A stretch of 64,000 bases of DNA, taken from NCBI GenBank assembly GCA_020846715.1, contig JADLDK010000041.1, positions 59,334-123,333 of the forward strand. The letters run 5' to 3'. The stretch comes from Armatimonadota bacterium (lineage in GTDB: Bacteria > Armatimonadota > UBA5829 > DSUL01). The first letter of the stretch is position 1. The number at the start of each line of letters is the position of its first letter. Shown here in pieces: positions 28,622 through 37,464 of the stretch. The notes under the pieces were generated by a model. The model ran no database searches. It was not told the origin of the DNA and worked only from the letters and a program-made list of their open reading frames with translations. Both the position numbers and the translations under genes were made by a program.

Positions 28622-28668
28622 GTTAGCCCCAACTGCACCCAGGCTGCAACAGCAAGGAGGGCGCTAAC
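28622..28668 (-). promoter_or_regulatory. Possible structured RNA leader upstream of gcvT
   Basis: On the minus strand, GTTAGC-G-CCC pairs with GGG-GCTAAC (nine pairs, one bulge), enclosing two small hairpins, GCTG-TTG-CAGC and CTG-GGTG-CAG: a three-way-junction-like 47 nt fold about 90 bases before the gcvT start. I do not see the conserved core of the glycine riboswitch. There is no U-tract, so it is not an obvious terminator for the upstream gene either. Could be chance. Confidence 0.3.
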
Positions 28669-28713
28669 GAGACCTTACCCGGGAGTACCGTACAGCCAGC
28701 GTTTTCGCCGGGA

Positions 28714-31482
28714 TTACCCGTGCGCTGACTCCGTAGCTTTCGCCGCCGGAGCTCCGATTTCATAGTGGCTGTAGAGCCAGGAGATGCCGATCAACGCAAC
28801 TCCCAGCCCTGCAAAGCTCACAACGCGATAGCCACCCTGGAGGAAGCTGAGATCGAGCAGAAACAGCTTGCACGATGTAAGCCCCAGAATTCCCAACGCA
28901 ACTATCCGCAACAGGCGCTGCTTCCAGTGCGCACCAATGAGCAGCAGTACTACAGCGCTTACTGTCCAGACAAGCGAGATCGCCATCTGCGCCGCCAGTT
29001 CCCAGTCAGGGAACAGACTTTGATAGAAACGAAAAGCTTCGTACGTCTCCTGCGTCAATCCCCCGATCAGCAGTCCAAGCGCCAAAAGTCCGATGAGGGA
29101 GCTTGCAGAGGCTTCTGCTGAAGCGCTCTTCCTTTGCACGACGTACGCCCCGAAAGCCGCCGCTGCCGAACACCACACAAATACGACAAAGCGGATATTC
29201 CAGATGGGACCGTAAGTTGGTGAATCCAGGGAGACGGCCAGCAGCAGGAAAACTGCCAGAAACGCCACGGCGATGCTGATGATTCCAAACAGCACGTGCC
29301 GCCACTTCAGACTCAGCAGCAGCATCCCTACAGCGAAGGCCGCCCATAGAGCACACAAGGCGTAAACGCCCTCTGCAACCGCTCGCGCGCCAGTTGCGTT
29401 GCTCCAGACTACTCCACCTGAATAGACTTCGATGGACAGACCAATGAGCCCTACAACGCTCAGCAGACCAAGCGTCCACGCAGACGTTTCGGCAGCTTCG
29501 CTGTCAGGGGTACGTGCCCACCGCCAGCTCAACCATCCCAGCAAGGCGGATGTCACAAGAAAGGAAGCAGCCCGGATATTCGTGAACGGCGACCAGACCG
29601 CGCTGTCCAACTGAGTCAGCGATCCTGCCACCGGCAGCGCTGAGCCGAGGACGGCTACCACAAGTCCACATCCCCGCACAAACGGCTGTCGTACAACGCC
29701 TCCAAGCGCTTCAAGACAAATGCTTAGAATTGCCCAGAGTATGGCCGTGAGAAACAGGGTGACAGCCCAGCGATCCGAAGGGAAAAGGGCAGGATAAGCC
29801 ACCGCCGTCACGCTGCTCTCAAGCGCCAGCAGCCAGGCGGTCTCTCCGATCGTCACTACACTCAACAGATAAAAGGTCGTTTTGTGACCCGGGTCCGCTG
29901 AGCGCCCTTCGGTAACGGCCATCCACGCACCAGCCAGGATGCTCACCAGCAACGGCAGCGCCTGAGTGTTAGCGAACGGCACGAGCGGATCAGGGCTCGT
30001 CCAGCTAACAAGCGTCAGCACGACAACAAGCGAGATCGCCCACACAAACTGCGCGCTTCTGCGGAAGAGACGGCTGTGAAGTGCATGGGACATCGTCAGA
30101 AGCAGCGCGCTCTCCAGACTCCAGCCCACCGCCAGCCACATCTGGCTGAGCTGAACGGGAAGAGCGATCGTAATGTAGAACAGCGCCAGCCCAATAAGAC
30201 TCCGTTGCAGGGCCAGATCCTGGCGGGAAATCGCGCGAACAAGAGCCGCCGATGCCCCGAACGCCACGCCAGCCAGCAACGGAAACGCACCAGGATAGTT
30301 GCCAAGCCTGGGTTCCAGGACAGACAGCCCAAACATCCCGTAGAAAAAGGATGCAGCGAACAGCAACGCCAGATCAGCCGGTGGTGTACGCTCCCTGCGC
30401 CACAGACTGTAGAGACACGCCGCACCCGCAAACTCCAGTTCAAACAACGTCAGATAGGCGAAAATAGGCCATACCATTGCCTGCCGATAGTCGAGCAACG
30501 CCCACCCGGCAACAAGGACAAGTGTAGAAATGAAAGCAAGCTGGATGGCTCCTCTCCAGCGCTTGAACACAGACACGCCGACGATTCCGGCGTTGAGGAC
30601 GGCGACGTAAGTCAGCAGCGGCAAAGGACTGGATGGGCTGCTACTGGCGCTAGTGAGCACGGCAGGCGTCAGGAAGCCTCCGAGTGTGGCGAGCAGACAC
30701 AGACTGATGGCGTCGTAGCGAACCGCCAGCACCACACCAAAAGCGGTTACTATGGCCATAAGAACAAACGCTGTCTGAAACGGGAACAGGCCGTAAACAT
30801 GCGCCCCCGCCCAGATGCTCAGATAGTAGATTGCCAGACCTGTTCCCGTCAGGCCTTCTGCGAACCACTTCTGCTGGCGGTGAGCCGCAAGCGCTGCACC
30901 ACCCACGAAAACAGAACCCGCGACGAAACCGACAGCCAGGCGTCCGGCAGGTCCTATCCACTGCCACGCCCACTGGAGAAACAGCGCCACAGCCAGAAAC
31001 ACAAAGACAGAACCCGCCCAGAGTGTCCATTTTCCGCCAACGACGCTCTCAAATGTTGCACCCCCGAGCGTTGCCCGCGCTTCCGGTCCAGCCGTCGAAG
31101 AAGACCCAAGGCTGAGCGGAACCGGAATTGGAGCGGGAGGCTTTGAGTCCGGAACTGTTGGAGGCGGCGGAATGATAGGAGGCGGAGGAACAGATGGCTC
31201 TGCCGGCATGGGTTGCGCTGAAGGCTCTGGCGCATAAGAATAGGACGGGACAACAGGCGGAGGAGGAGCGCCAGGTTGGGAGTCCAACGGCTGCGGCGGC
31301 GCTTCAAGCGGCGGAGGCGGAGCTTTGCCTTGTGACTCAGACCCGGATGGCGCGGCCGGGAAATCCGGCCTGACTCCCACATGTCTTTCCAGAGAGTCCA
31401 GACGCCGGGCGAGGTCGTCTATCTTCTGCGACAGGCGCTCGAGAAACTCCTGAACGGGTTCCTGCGATCTATGCATAGACAT
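28714..31482 (-). CDS. DUF2339 polytopic membrane protein
   Basis: 922 aa from the ATG at 31482. The N-terminus is a predicted short coiled coil (EFLERLSQKIDDLARRLDSL), then a proline-rich linker (about 30-120) and a very long membrane part with some two dozen hydrophobic segments. FESVVGGKWTLWAGSVFVFL and LAVGFVAGSVFVGGA are typical of the DUF2339 family, whose function is unknown. It stands on the same strand as, and 183 bp upstream of, the glycine cleavage operon, and is divergent from the first beta-helix gene. Confidence 0.85.
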   Translation of the reverse strand: MSMHRSQEPVQEFLERLSQKIDDLARRLDSLERHVGVRPDFPAAPSGSESQGKAPPPPLEAPPQPLDSQPGAPPPPVVPSYSYAPEPSAQPMPAEPSVPPPPIIPPPPTVPDSKPPAPIPVPLSLGSSSTAGPEARATLGGATFESVVGGKWTLWAGSVFVFLAVALFLQWAWQWIGPAGRLAVGFVAGSVFVGGAALAAHRQQKWFAEGLTGTGLAIYYLSIWAGAHVYGLFPFQTAFVLMAIVTAFGVVLAVRYDAISLCLLATLGGFLTPAVLTSASSSPSSPLPLLTYVAVLNAGIVGVSVFKRWRGAIQLAFISTLVLVAGWALLDYRQAMVWPIFAYLTLFELEFAGAACLYSLWRRERTPPADLALLFAASFFYGMFGLSVLEPRLGNYPGAFPLLAGVAFGASAALVRAISRQDLALQRSLIGLALFYITIALPVQLSQMWLAVGWSLESALLLTMSHALHSRLFRRSAQFVWAISLVVVLTLVSWTSPDPLVPFANTQALPLLVSILAGAWMAVTEGRSADPGHKTTFYLLSVVTIGETAWLLALESSVTAVAYPALFPSDRWAVTLFLTAILWAILSICLEALGGVVRQPFVRGCGLVVAVLGSALPVAGSLTQLDSAVWSPFTNIRAASFLVTSALLGWLSWRWARTPDSEAAETSAWTLGLLSVVGLIGLSIEVYSGGVVWSNATGARAVAEGVYALCALWAAFAVGMLLLSLKWRHVLFGIISIAVAFLAVFLLLAVSLDSPTYGPIWNIRFVVFVWCSAAAAFGAYVVQRKSASAEASASSLIGLLALGLLIGGLTQETYEAFRFYQSLFPDWELAAQMAISLVWTVSAVVLLLIGAHWKQRLLRIVALGILGLTSCKLFLLDLSFLQGGYRVVSFAGLGVALIGISWLYSHYEIGAPAAKATESAHG

Positions 31483-31612
31483 CTTCGTAGAATATCCTGT
31501 TGTCAGACTCAGCGGGGCCGCGGGCGCGATGTCGCGATCAAAGCAAATTGCCCACCGCTGCCCGATCCAGTTCAATCATAATACAGTATATGCGCAGGAA
31601 AAGACACAGTCT

Positions 31613-33673
31613 ATGAAAGCAGTAGTTTCTCTGTTTGCGGCCGTGACGGTTCTTGCCCTTTACACAGGGGCTTCAAAGACCACTGTAGCGAACCCTGTTG
31701 AGTTCTATATCTCCACACAGGGCAAAGATTCCTGGTCCGGGACGCTGCCAGAGGTGAACGCATCGGGGACAGACGGGCCGTTTGCGACGCTGGAGCGCGC
31801 TCAAGAAGCTGTGCGCAGCGCCCGCAAGAGCGGAGCGCAGCCTGTGACGGTCTCCATCCGAGCAGGAGTTTATCCTCTGGAACAGAGCCTGCGATTCGGG
31901 CCGGACGATAGCGGCACGCTTGAGAACCCGGTTGTGTGGCGATCGTACAACAACGAGAATGTGTCCATTGTGGGGACAAAACAGATAGGCGGATTCCGAA
32001 AGCTGGCGAATGCGCAGATTGCCGCACGATTGTCAGCGGATGCGCGGGCGCACGTCGTCGAAGCGGACTTGAGAAGTCAGGGAATCAGTGACTACGGTCA
32101 ACTTCGCGCCAGAGGCTTTCTGCGGGACATCCAGCCAGCCCCGATGGAGCTGTTCTTCGACGGACGGCCAATGACGCTGGCCCAGTGGCCGAACAGTGGC
32201 TGGGCGGTCATGAGCGGCGCTCTGGCGCCGGAGACGCGCACATTCATCTACGACGGCGAAGAACCAGCACGCATCAAAAGCACGAAAGACGTGTGGATTC
32301 ACGGCTACTTCACGTACACCTATGCGGACTACTGGGAGCCTGTAGTCTCCATCGACAGCGCGAAACATCAGATATCAACCGCTGTGCCGGCCGCCCGTGG
32401 CACAGGAGCTTATCGCAAGGACAGCCGCTATCTGATTGTGAATGCGCTGGAAGAGCTGGACTCACCCGGTGAGTACTACATAGACAGAGAGACGGGCATG
32501 CTCTACTTCTGGCCGCCCGGTGACGTTGCCAAAGCGAAGACTTATGTCTCAATGCTGGAAGACCCGCTTGTGCGCGCGAGAGTGTTGTCGAACGTACGCT
32601 TTGAAGGGTTGAGCTTTGAAATGTCGCGCGGCGCGGGTGTGGAGATTGCGGGAAGGATGAATGTGCAGCTTCACCGATGCACACTGCGCAATCTGGGCAG
32701 CGTGGCGGTAAGCGTGGGCACCCTGCAGCCAGACCTCTACTGGACGCTGTACAACGACACGACTTTCACAAACGATCCGGGCGTTCAGAACGGGCTGGAC
32801 GAATGCAGGATTTACGACGTCGGCGAGGGAGGCGTCATTCTGGGTGGCGGCGACAGAAAGACTCTGGCCAAAGGTCAAAACTATGTGCGCGGGTGCGAGA
32901 TACACGACGTCAACCGCTGGGTGCAGACATTTCGCCCTGGCGTGTTTGTGTACGGCGTCGGGAATGACGCTACGTCCAATCACATCTACAGCGCACCGCA
33001 CACGGGCATCTATGTCAATGGCAATGACAACACTGTTGAGTACAACGATCTCCACAATCTCTGTACGCAGACTACCGACGCCGGGGCCGTGTACATGGGC
33101 CGGGACCCGTCCCAGCGCGGCAACATCTTCCGGTACAACTACATTCACGATTTGAGTGGGCCACCCCGTACGCGTCCGGGAATTTCACTGGTGATGGGCA
33201 TTTATCTGGACGACGTGTCAAGCGGAGCGACAGTGGAGTCGAACGTCTTCAAGAACGTCCTGCGGGCGGTGTATATCGGCGGCGGACGGGATAATCTGGT
33301 CGAGAACAACGTGTTTATCGACTGCGCTTTCGGCGTTCACGTTGACGATCGCGGTATCTCCAAAGACGCCACCTACGAGCGCCGTATGCGGGCTGTCAAC
33401 TTTGACGCCCCGCCCTACTCCACGCGCTATCCGGATCTCGCGAGCATGTTGCGCAATCAACCCGACCTGCCAAAAGGCAACAGAGTGCTGGACAATGTCT
33501 TTCAGGGCGGGCAGTTTCTGGACATCTCCGATACTGTTCCCTCTGGACTGGTAGAGGCACGCAACAACGTGACAAGCGGCGCGCACTTTGACGGCCTTCA
33601 ACCGGCGCCCGCGCCCCGTCCCCCGGGATTTCAGGCACTACCCCTGGACAAGATGGTTCACTCTGTGCCGTAA
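31613..33673 (+). CDS. Secreted right-handed parallel beta-helix protein (copy 1)
   Basis: 686 aa from the ATG at 31613, which begins a signal peptide (MKAVVSLFAAVTVLALYTG); the frame upstream lacks support. The start of the mature part, EFYISTQGKDSWSG then DGPFATLERAQEAV, is the DUF1565-like entry of many bacterial beta-helix proteins. Later strands carry the short N/D-rich turns of a right-handed helix (NNTVEYNDLHNL, GNIFRYNYIHDL, NLVENNVFIDC). Such folds serve pectate lyases, polygalacturonases, alginate epimerases and GH110-like enzymes; catalytic residues cannot be assigned here. Paralogue of the next gene. Confidence 0.82.
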   Translation: MKAVVSLFAAVTVLALYTGASKTTVANPVEFYISTQGKDSWSGTLPEVNASGTDGPFATLERAQEAVRSARKSGAQPVTVSIRAGVYPLEQSLRFGPDDSGTLENPVVWRSYNNENVSIVGTKQIGGFRKLANAQIAARLSADARAHVVEADLRSQGISDYGQLRARGFLRDIQPAPMELFFDGRPMTLAQWPNSGWAVMSGALAPETRTFIYDGEEPARIKSTKDVWIHGYFTYTYADYWEPVVSIDSAKHQISTAVPAARGTGAYRKDSRYLIVNALEELDSPGEYYIDRETGMLYFWPPGDVAKAKTYVSMLEDPLVRARVLSNVRFEGLSFEMSRGAGVEIAGRMNVQLHRCTLRNLGSVAVSVGTLQPDLYWTLYNDTTFTNDPGVQNGLDECRIYDVGEGGVILGGGDRKTLAKGQNYVRGCEIHDVNRWVQTFRPGVFVYGVGNDATSNHIYSAPHTGIYVNGNDNTVEYNDLHNLCTQTTDAGAVYMGRDPSQRGNIFRYNYIHDLSGPPRTRPGISLVMGIYLDDVSSGATVESNVFKNVLRAVYIGGGRDNLVENNVFIDCAFGVHVDDRGISKDATYERRMRAVNFDAPPYSTRYPDLASMLRNQPDLPKGNRVLDNVFQGGQFLDISDTVPSGLVEARNNVTSGAHFDGLQPAPAPRPPGFQALPLDKMVHSVP

Positions 33674-33742
33674 AGGCCGGGCAGGAACTCCAAAGCGCGC
33701 GTTGAAGGAGAACGCTAAGACGATAGCGAGGTTCTCCCCACA

Positions 33743-35785
33743 ATGACACTCCTGCAAGGTCTGACGCTTCTGGTGCTGCTCTTAGGTAGTGTGGCTCGTT
33801 GCTCCGGCGCGGCCTACTACGTATCCCCATCCGGCAGCGACCGTGCGCCGGGAACAAGCGCCGCCCCCGTCAAATCCCTCGAGCTGGCGATTGAGAGAGC
33901 TGCGCAGGGAGGACCAGGCTCCGAGGTAGTTCTTGCGGACGGGTTGTATTTTCGAGACAAATCCCTGATGCTGGACTCGCTCAACCACGTGAGTATCCGT
34001 GCGCAGAACTCTCGTAAAGCCAGACTCGTTGGCGGGCGCATTGTGCACAATTTCCGGAAGGTCACTGACGCGGCGATCCTGGCCAGATTGGACCCGCAGG
34101 CGCAAAAGAGTGTTGTGGTCTGCGACTTGAAGGCGGAGGGCATCACGGACTACGGCGAGATCACAGCGCGCGGATTTGGGCGCAGCTTTGCCGCCGCCGG
34201 ATTAGAGTTGTTCTACAACGGGCAGCCCATGCAGCTGGCGCGCTGGCCCAACGAGGACTGGGCCCTCATCGACGCGGTTCCAAGCGACAATAAGGACCAC
34301 GGTTTTCAATATCAAGGTGACAGGCCGGCACGCTGGAAGGAGGCCGAAGACGCCTGGGTGCACGGCTACTGGGCGTTCGACTGGGCGGACACTTACGATG
34401 GCATTGAGTCCATTGATTTGGACAACAGAACTATCACTGTGAAGCCCCCGTACAACAACTACGGCTTCAAAGCTGGCAAGCGTTACTACGCTCTGAACAT
34501 TCTTGAAGAGCTGGATGCGCCCGGCGAGTGGTACCTGGACAGAGATAATGGGCTCCTGTATTTCTGGCCTCCGTCCCCGATCCAGTCGGGTGAAGCGATC
34601 GTATCAACACTCCCAGAGCCGATGGTGGTTCTGCAGAACACGCGAGGTGTGACCATCAGCGGGCTTGTAATTGAAGCCGGGCGGGGCTGCGGAGTGGAGG
34701 TGCGGGCCGGATCTGACAATCTTGTCAGCGACTGTCTGGTGCGCAATCTGGGAACGGTAGGGATCAGCATCGGTGAGCTCTACGGCGATATTTTCAGACG
34801 GCTTTACGACGACACGGTCTTCACTGTAGACGCTGGTACAAACAACGGCGTGTCCGGATGCGAAATAACGCAGACTGGCGAAGGCGGAGTGATGCTCGGC
34901 GGCGGCGAGCGCAAGACTCTGACTCCGGGGCGCAACTTCGTAGAAGACTGTAACATCCACAACTATGCACGCTGGGTGAGGACATACCGTCCCGCTGTTT
35001 CACCGTACGGCGTCGGGCAGATTGTGCGCCACAACCTCATCCACGACGCACCGCATACAGGCGTGCTGGCGAACGGCAACGACCATCTGGTGGAGTACAA
35101 CGAGATTCATCACGTCTGCTTTGAAAGCGGAGATGCGGGGGCATTCTACATTGGACGCGACTGGACGCAGCGAGGTGATGTCGTGCGCTACAACTACTTT
35201 CACGATATCAAAGGCGTGCAGGGTCAGCGCGGCTTCACGGATGTGATGGGCGTTTATCTGGACGACTGGGCCAGCGGAACTCAGGTGTACGGAAACGTCT
35301 TTGAGCGGGCAGGACGCGCCGCTATGATCGGTGGCGGCCGGGACAATACTGTGGTGAACAACATCTTCATCGACTGCAACCCCGCAGTCCACGTGGATGC
35401 TCGCGGCACAACGCCGAACAACGCCTATTTTGACGGCTCCAACCCGATTCTCTTCAACCGCCTGAAAGCTGTGGATTACAGCCATCCTCCTTACAGTAGC
35501 CGTTATCCAGGGCTGGTGCGCATTCTTGAAGAAGACCCAAAAACTCCACGAGGCAACCGTATTGCCTTGAACGTCGTTCGGGGACCACGCTTTATTCAGT
35601 GGGTTGGCGACGTGGACAGGAAACTAGTCGCGGTACAGAAGAACTTTGTCAGTGGCGAAGAAGCCTTCCAGGCCCCTGATCCAGAGACGTTCCAGCTCCC
35701 CCCGGACTCACCCGTACTGAAGGCCGGCTTTCGCCAGATTCCTTTCAAAGAGATAGGAATCAGGCCCGGAGTTACTCCGCGCTAG
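33743..35785 (+). CDS. Secreted right-handed parallel beta-helix protein (copy 2)
   Basis: 680 aa with signal peptide MTLLQGLTLLVLLLGSVARC. It aligns with the preceding protein over the whole length: DYGEITARGFGRSF against DYGQLRARGFLRDI, ELDAPGEWYLDRDNGLLYFWPP against the matching ELDSPGEYYIDRETGMLYFWPP, and DAGAFYIGRDWTQRGD against DAGAVYMGRDPSQRGN. Tandem duplication followed by divergence is the simplest reading. Likely exported and active on a polysaccharide, perhaps with different specificity from copy 1. The SASA-type esterase gene converges on it 23 bp downstream. Confidence 0.82.
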   Translation: MTLLQGLTLLVLLLGSVARCSGAAYYVSPSGSDRAPGTSAAPVKSLELAIERAAQGGPGSEVVLADGLYFRDKSLMLDSLNHVSIRAQNSRKARLVGGRIVHNFRKVTDAAILARLDPQAQKSVVVCDLKAEGITDYGEITARGFGRSFAAAGLELFYNGQPMQLARWPNEDWALIDAVPSDNKDHGFQYQGDRPARWKEAEDAWVHGYWAFDWADTYDGIESIDLDNRTITVKPPYNNYGFKAGKRYYALNILEELDAPGEWYLDRDNGLLYFWPPSPIQSGEAIVSTLPEPMVVLQNTRGVTISGLVIEAGRGCGVEVRAGSDNLVSDCLVRNLGTVGISIGELYGDIFRRLYDDTVFTVDAGTNNGVSGCEITQTGEGGVMLGGGERKTLTPGRNFVEDCNIHNYARWVRTYRPAVSPYGVGQIVRHNLIHDAPHTGVLANGNDHLVEYNEIHHVCFESGDAGAFYIGRDWTQRGDVVRYNYFHDIKGVQGQRGFTDVMGVYLDDWASGTQVYGNVFERAGRAAMIGGGRDNTVVNNIFIDCNPAVHVDARGTTPNNAYFDGSNPILFNRLKAVDYSHPPYSSRYPGLVRILEEDPKTPRGNRIALNVVRGPRFIQWVGDVDRKLVAVQKNFVSGEEAFQAPDPETFQLPPDSPVLKAGFRQIPFKEIGIRPGVTPR

Positions 35786-35808
35786 ACACGGCCTGAGTGC
35801 GTGAAGAA

Positions 35809-37380
35809 TTATCGCGCTGGCTGCGTGGCAACCGGAAAGCTGTCCGTGCGAAATGGAGTGGCCGGGAGCCCCGCCTTGTTGAACAGGTTCACGACCGGAG
35901 TATTAGCCCATCCGTAGCGCACAGCTACGGGACGGCTGACATCCTGGCTGGACACCACCACTGTATCTCCCGCAATCTCCGCGGTGGCCTTGTGAAAGAC
36001 TCTATCGTCCCCGGCAATAGTCCAACCGGTAAGCCGGCTTCCCGAAGCATTTGCCTTCTCCGCTTCAGACATTCCGGGAAGAACAACTGTCTTCTGGACG
36101 AGGCCACCGTAGAGATTGTCAAAGCTGACAATTGCGCGGTTGCCTTCAAAACGGACCCTGCGATAAGTGGGACCGCTGGCGATGACCCGCTTCTTGTATG
36201 TGCCCTTCAAAGCGAGCAGGGCCAGGCGCTGCCCGACCGGCTCTTTGTCTGTGGGGTGAATATCAGTGGGATTGCCATAGTCCGTAATGACCGCCATACC
36301 GGTATTGGGAACAGTATTTGCGGTGTGGAGTTGCGCTTCGCGCACAACTGCCCACGTGCTGTCTTCCGGTTCAGGACTGATGGGGCCAAACGGCGCAAGC
36401 TGCACGAAGTAGAACGGGAAATCCCCCTCACCCCAGGCGTTGCGCCAGGATTCAATGAGCGCCGGAAACAGCGCCCGATATTCATAGGCGCGGCCCGCGT
36501 TGGACTCACCCTGGTACCAGATAACTCCACGCATACTATAGGGAATCAGAGGGGCAATCATACCGTTATAAAACGAAGACATCGGAAAGGAGACCAGTGG
36601 ATTCTTCGGGCGAGCTGGCGCTGTGGTTGGTTTGCTACCCGACGCGACAGTTTTATCGTACTCTCTGCGAGTAGCATGGTATGCCCTGAGTTCTTCGGCA
36701 TACTGCGCCATTGCTTTGTCAAACTCTTCCGCATGGTGCGCGAGCGCTGGATGCTTGCGGAAATCTTCCCTGGGCATCCACAGCTCAGCTCTAGACCCAC
36801 CCCACGTGCTCTGAATGATCCCAACCGGCATGTTCAGCGCTTTGCGCAAGGCGCGACCAAAGTAGTATCCTACGGCGGAGAAACCTGGAGTCGTCTCCGG
36901 ACCTGCGGTCTGCCAGGTGGCGCCCACCTTCTGGAGGGGCCACGGCGAGGAGATATGCGGCACGGCGAAGAGGCGAAGTTGTGAATCTGCTGAGGCTGCA
37001 GAATCCGCCTCGGCGTTAGTCGTGTATTTCAGAGACAGCTCCATATTGGACTGCCCGCCCGCGATCCAGACCTCACCTACCAGTACGTTGCGTGTCAACT
37101 GGTTGTCCCCTGTGACACGCATTTCAAAGGGGCCACCGGCTTTGAGCGGCTTCAGACGCACCAGCCACTTCCCGTTTCTGGCGACTGTGGACTGCTCCCT
37201 GTTCTGAACGCGAACCTTCACCACCTCGCCATCGCCGGCAGTTCCCCAGACTGCAACGGGCATTCCTGACTGCAGAACTGCTCCATTGCTGAAGAGACTG
37301 TGGAGTTGTACGTCCGAGCGTACGTGCGATGAACTAACAGCGACAACTGCGACGGCAAGAATCAACTGAGATACTTTCAC
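35809..37380 (-). CDS. Secreted sialate O-acetylesterase-like protein (SASA family)
   Basis: 523 aa, signal peptide, then a small beta domain (about 25-95). GGQSNMEL (S111 nucleophile), GVIWYQGESNA (285-295) and DIHP (D373, H375) are the conserved blocks of SGNH-type carbohydrate acetylesterases. In gut and soil glycan loci these remove O-acetyl groups from sialic acid, xylan or pectin; with beta-helix proteins and a PL22-like enzyme near by, pectin or xylan is likelier than sialate. Convergent with the beta-helix pair. Confidence 0.9.
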   Translation of the reverse strand: MKVSQLILAVAVVAVSSSHVRSDVQLHSLFSNGAVLQSGMPVAVWGTAGDGEVVKVRVQNREQSTVARNGKWLVRLKPLKAGGPFEMRVTGDNQLTRNVLVGEVWIAGGQSNMELSLKYTTNAEADSAASADSQLRLFAVPHISSPWPLQKVGATWQTAGPETTPGFSAVGYYFGRALRKALNMPVGIIQSTWGGSRAELWMPREDFRKHPALAHHAEEFDKAMAQYAEELRAYHATRREYDKTVASGSKPTTAPARPKNPLVSFPMSSFYNGMIAPLIPYSMRGVIWYQGESNAGRAYEYRALFPALIESWRNAWGEGDFPFYFVQLAPFGPISPEPEDSTWAVVREAQLHTANTVPNTGMAVITDYGNPTDIHPTDKEPVGQRLALLALKGTYKKRVIASGPTYRRVRFEGNRAIVSFDNLYGGLVQKTVVLPGMSEAEKANASGSRLTGWTIAGDDRVFHKATAEIAGDTVVVSSQDVSRPVAVRYGWANTPVVNLFNKAGLPATPFRTDSFPVATQPAR

Positions 37381-37464
37381 TGACCAACCTCCTCGTTTGC
37401 GCCAGCTTAGAGCTGCACCGCAGTTGTTCAGCGCAAAATGAAGAGTTTCCTTGTCGCAGCTACG

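Noticed and set aside
28531..28713. Glycine riboswitch before gcvT
   Set aside because: The conserved glycine aptamer core could not be found by reading; only a generic three-stem fold is present.
30076..31146. 356-codon open frame antisense to the DUF2339 gene
   Set aside because: It is a high-GC shadow of the membrane protein, with arginine/glutamine-rich low-complexity sequence and no ribosome site.
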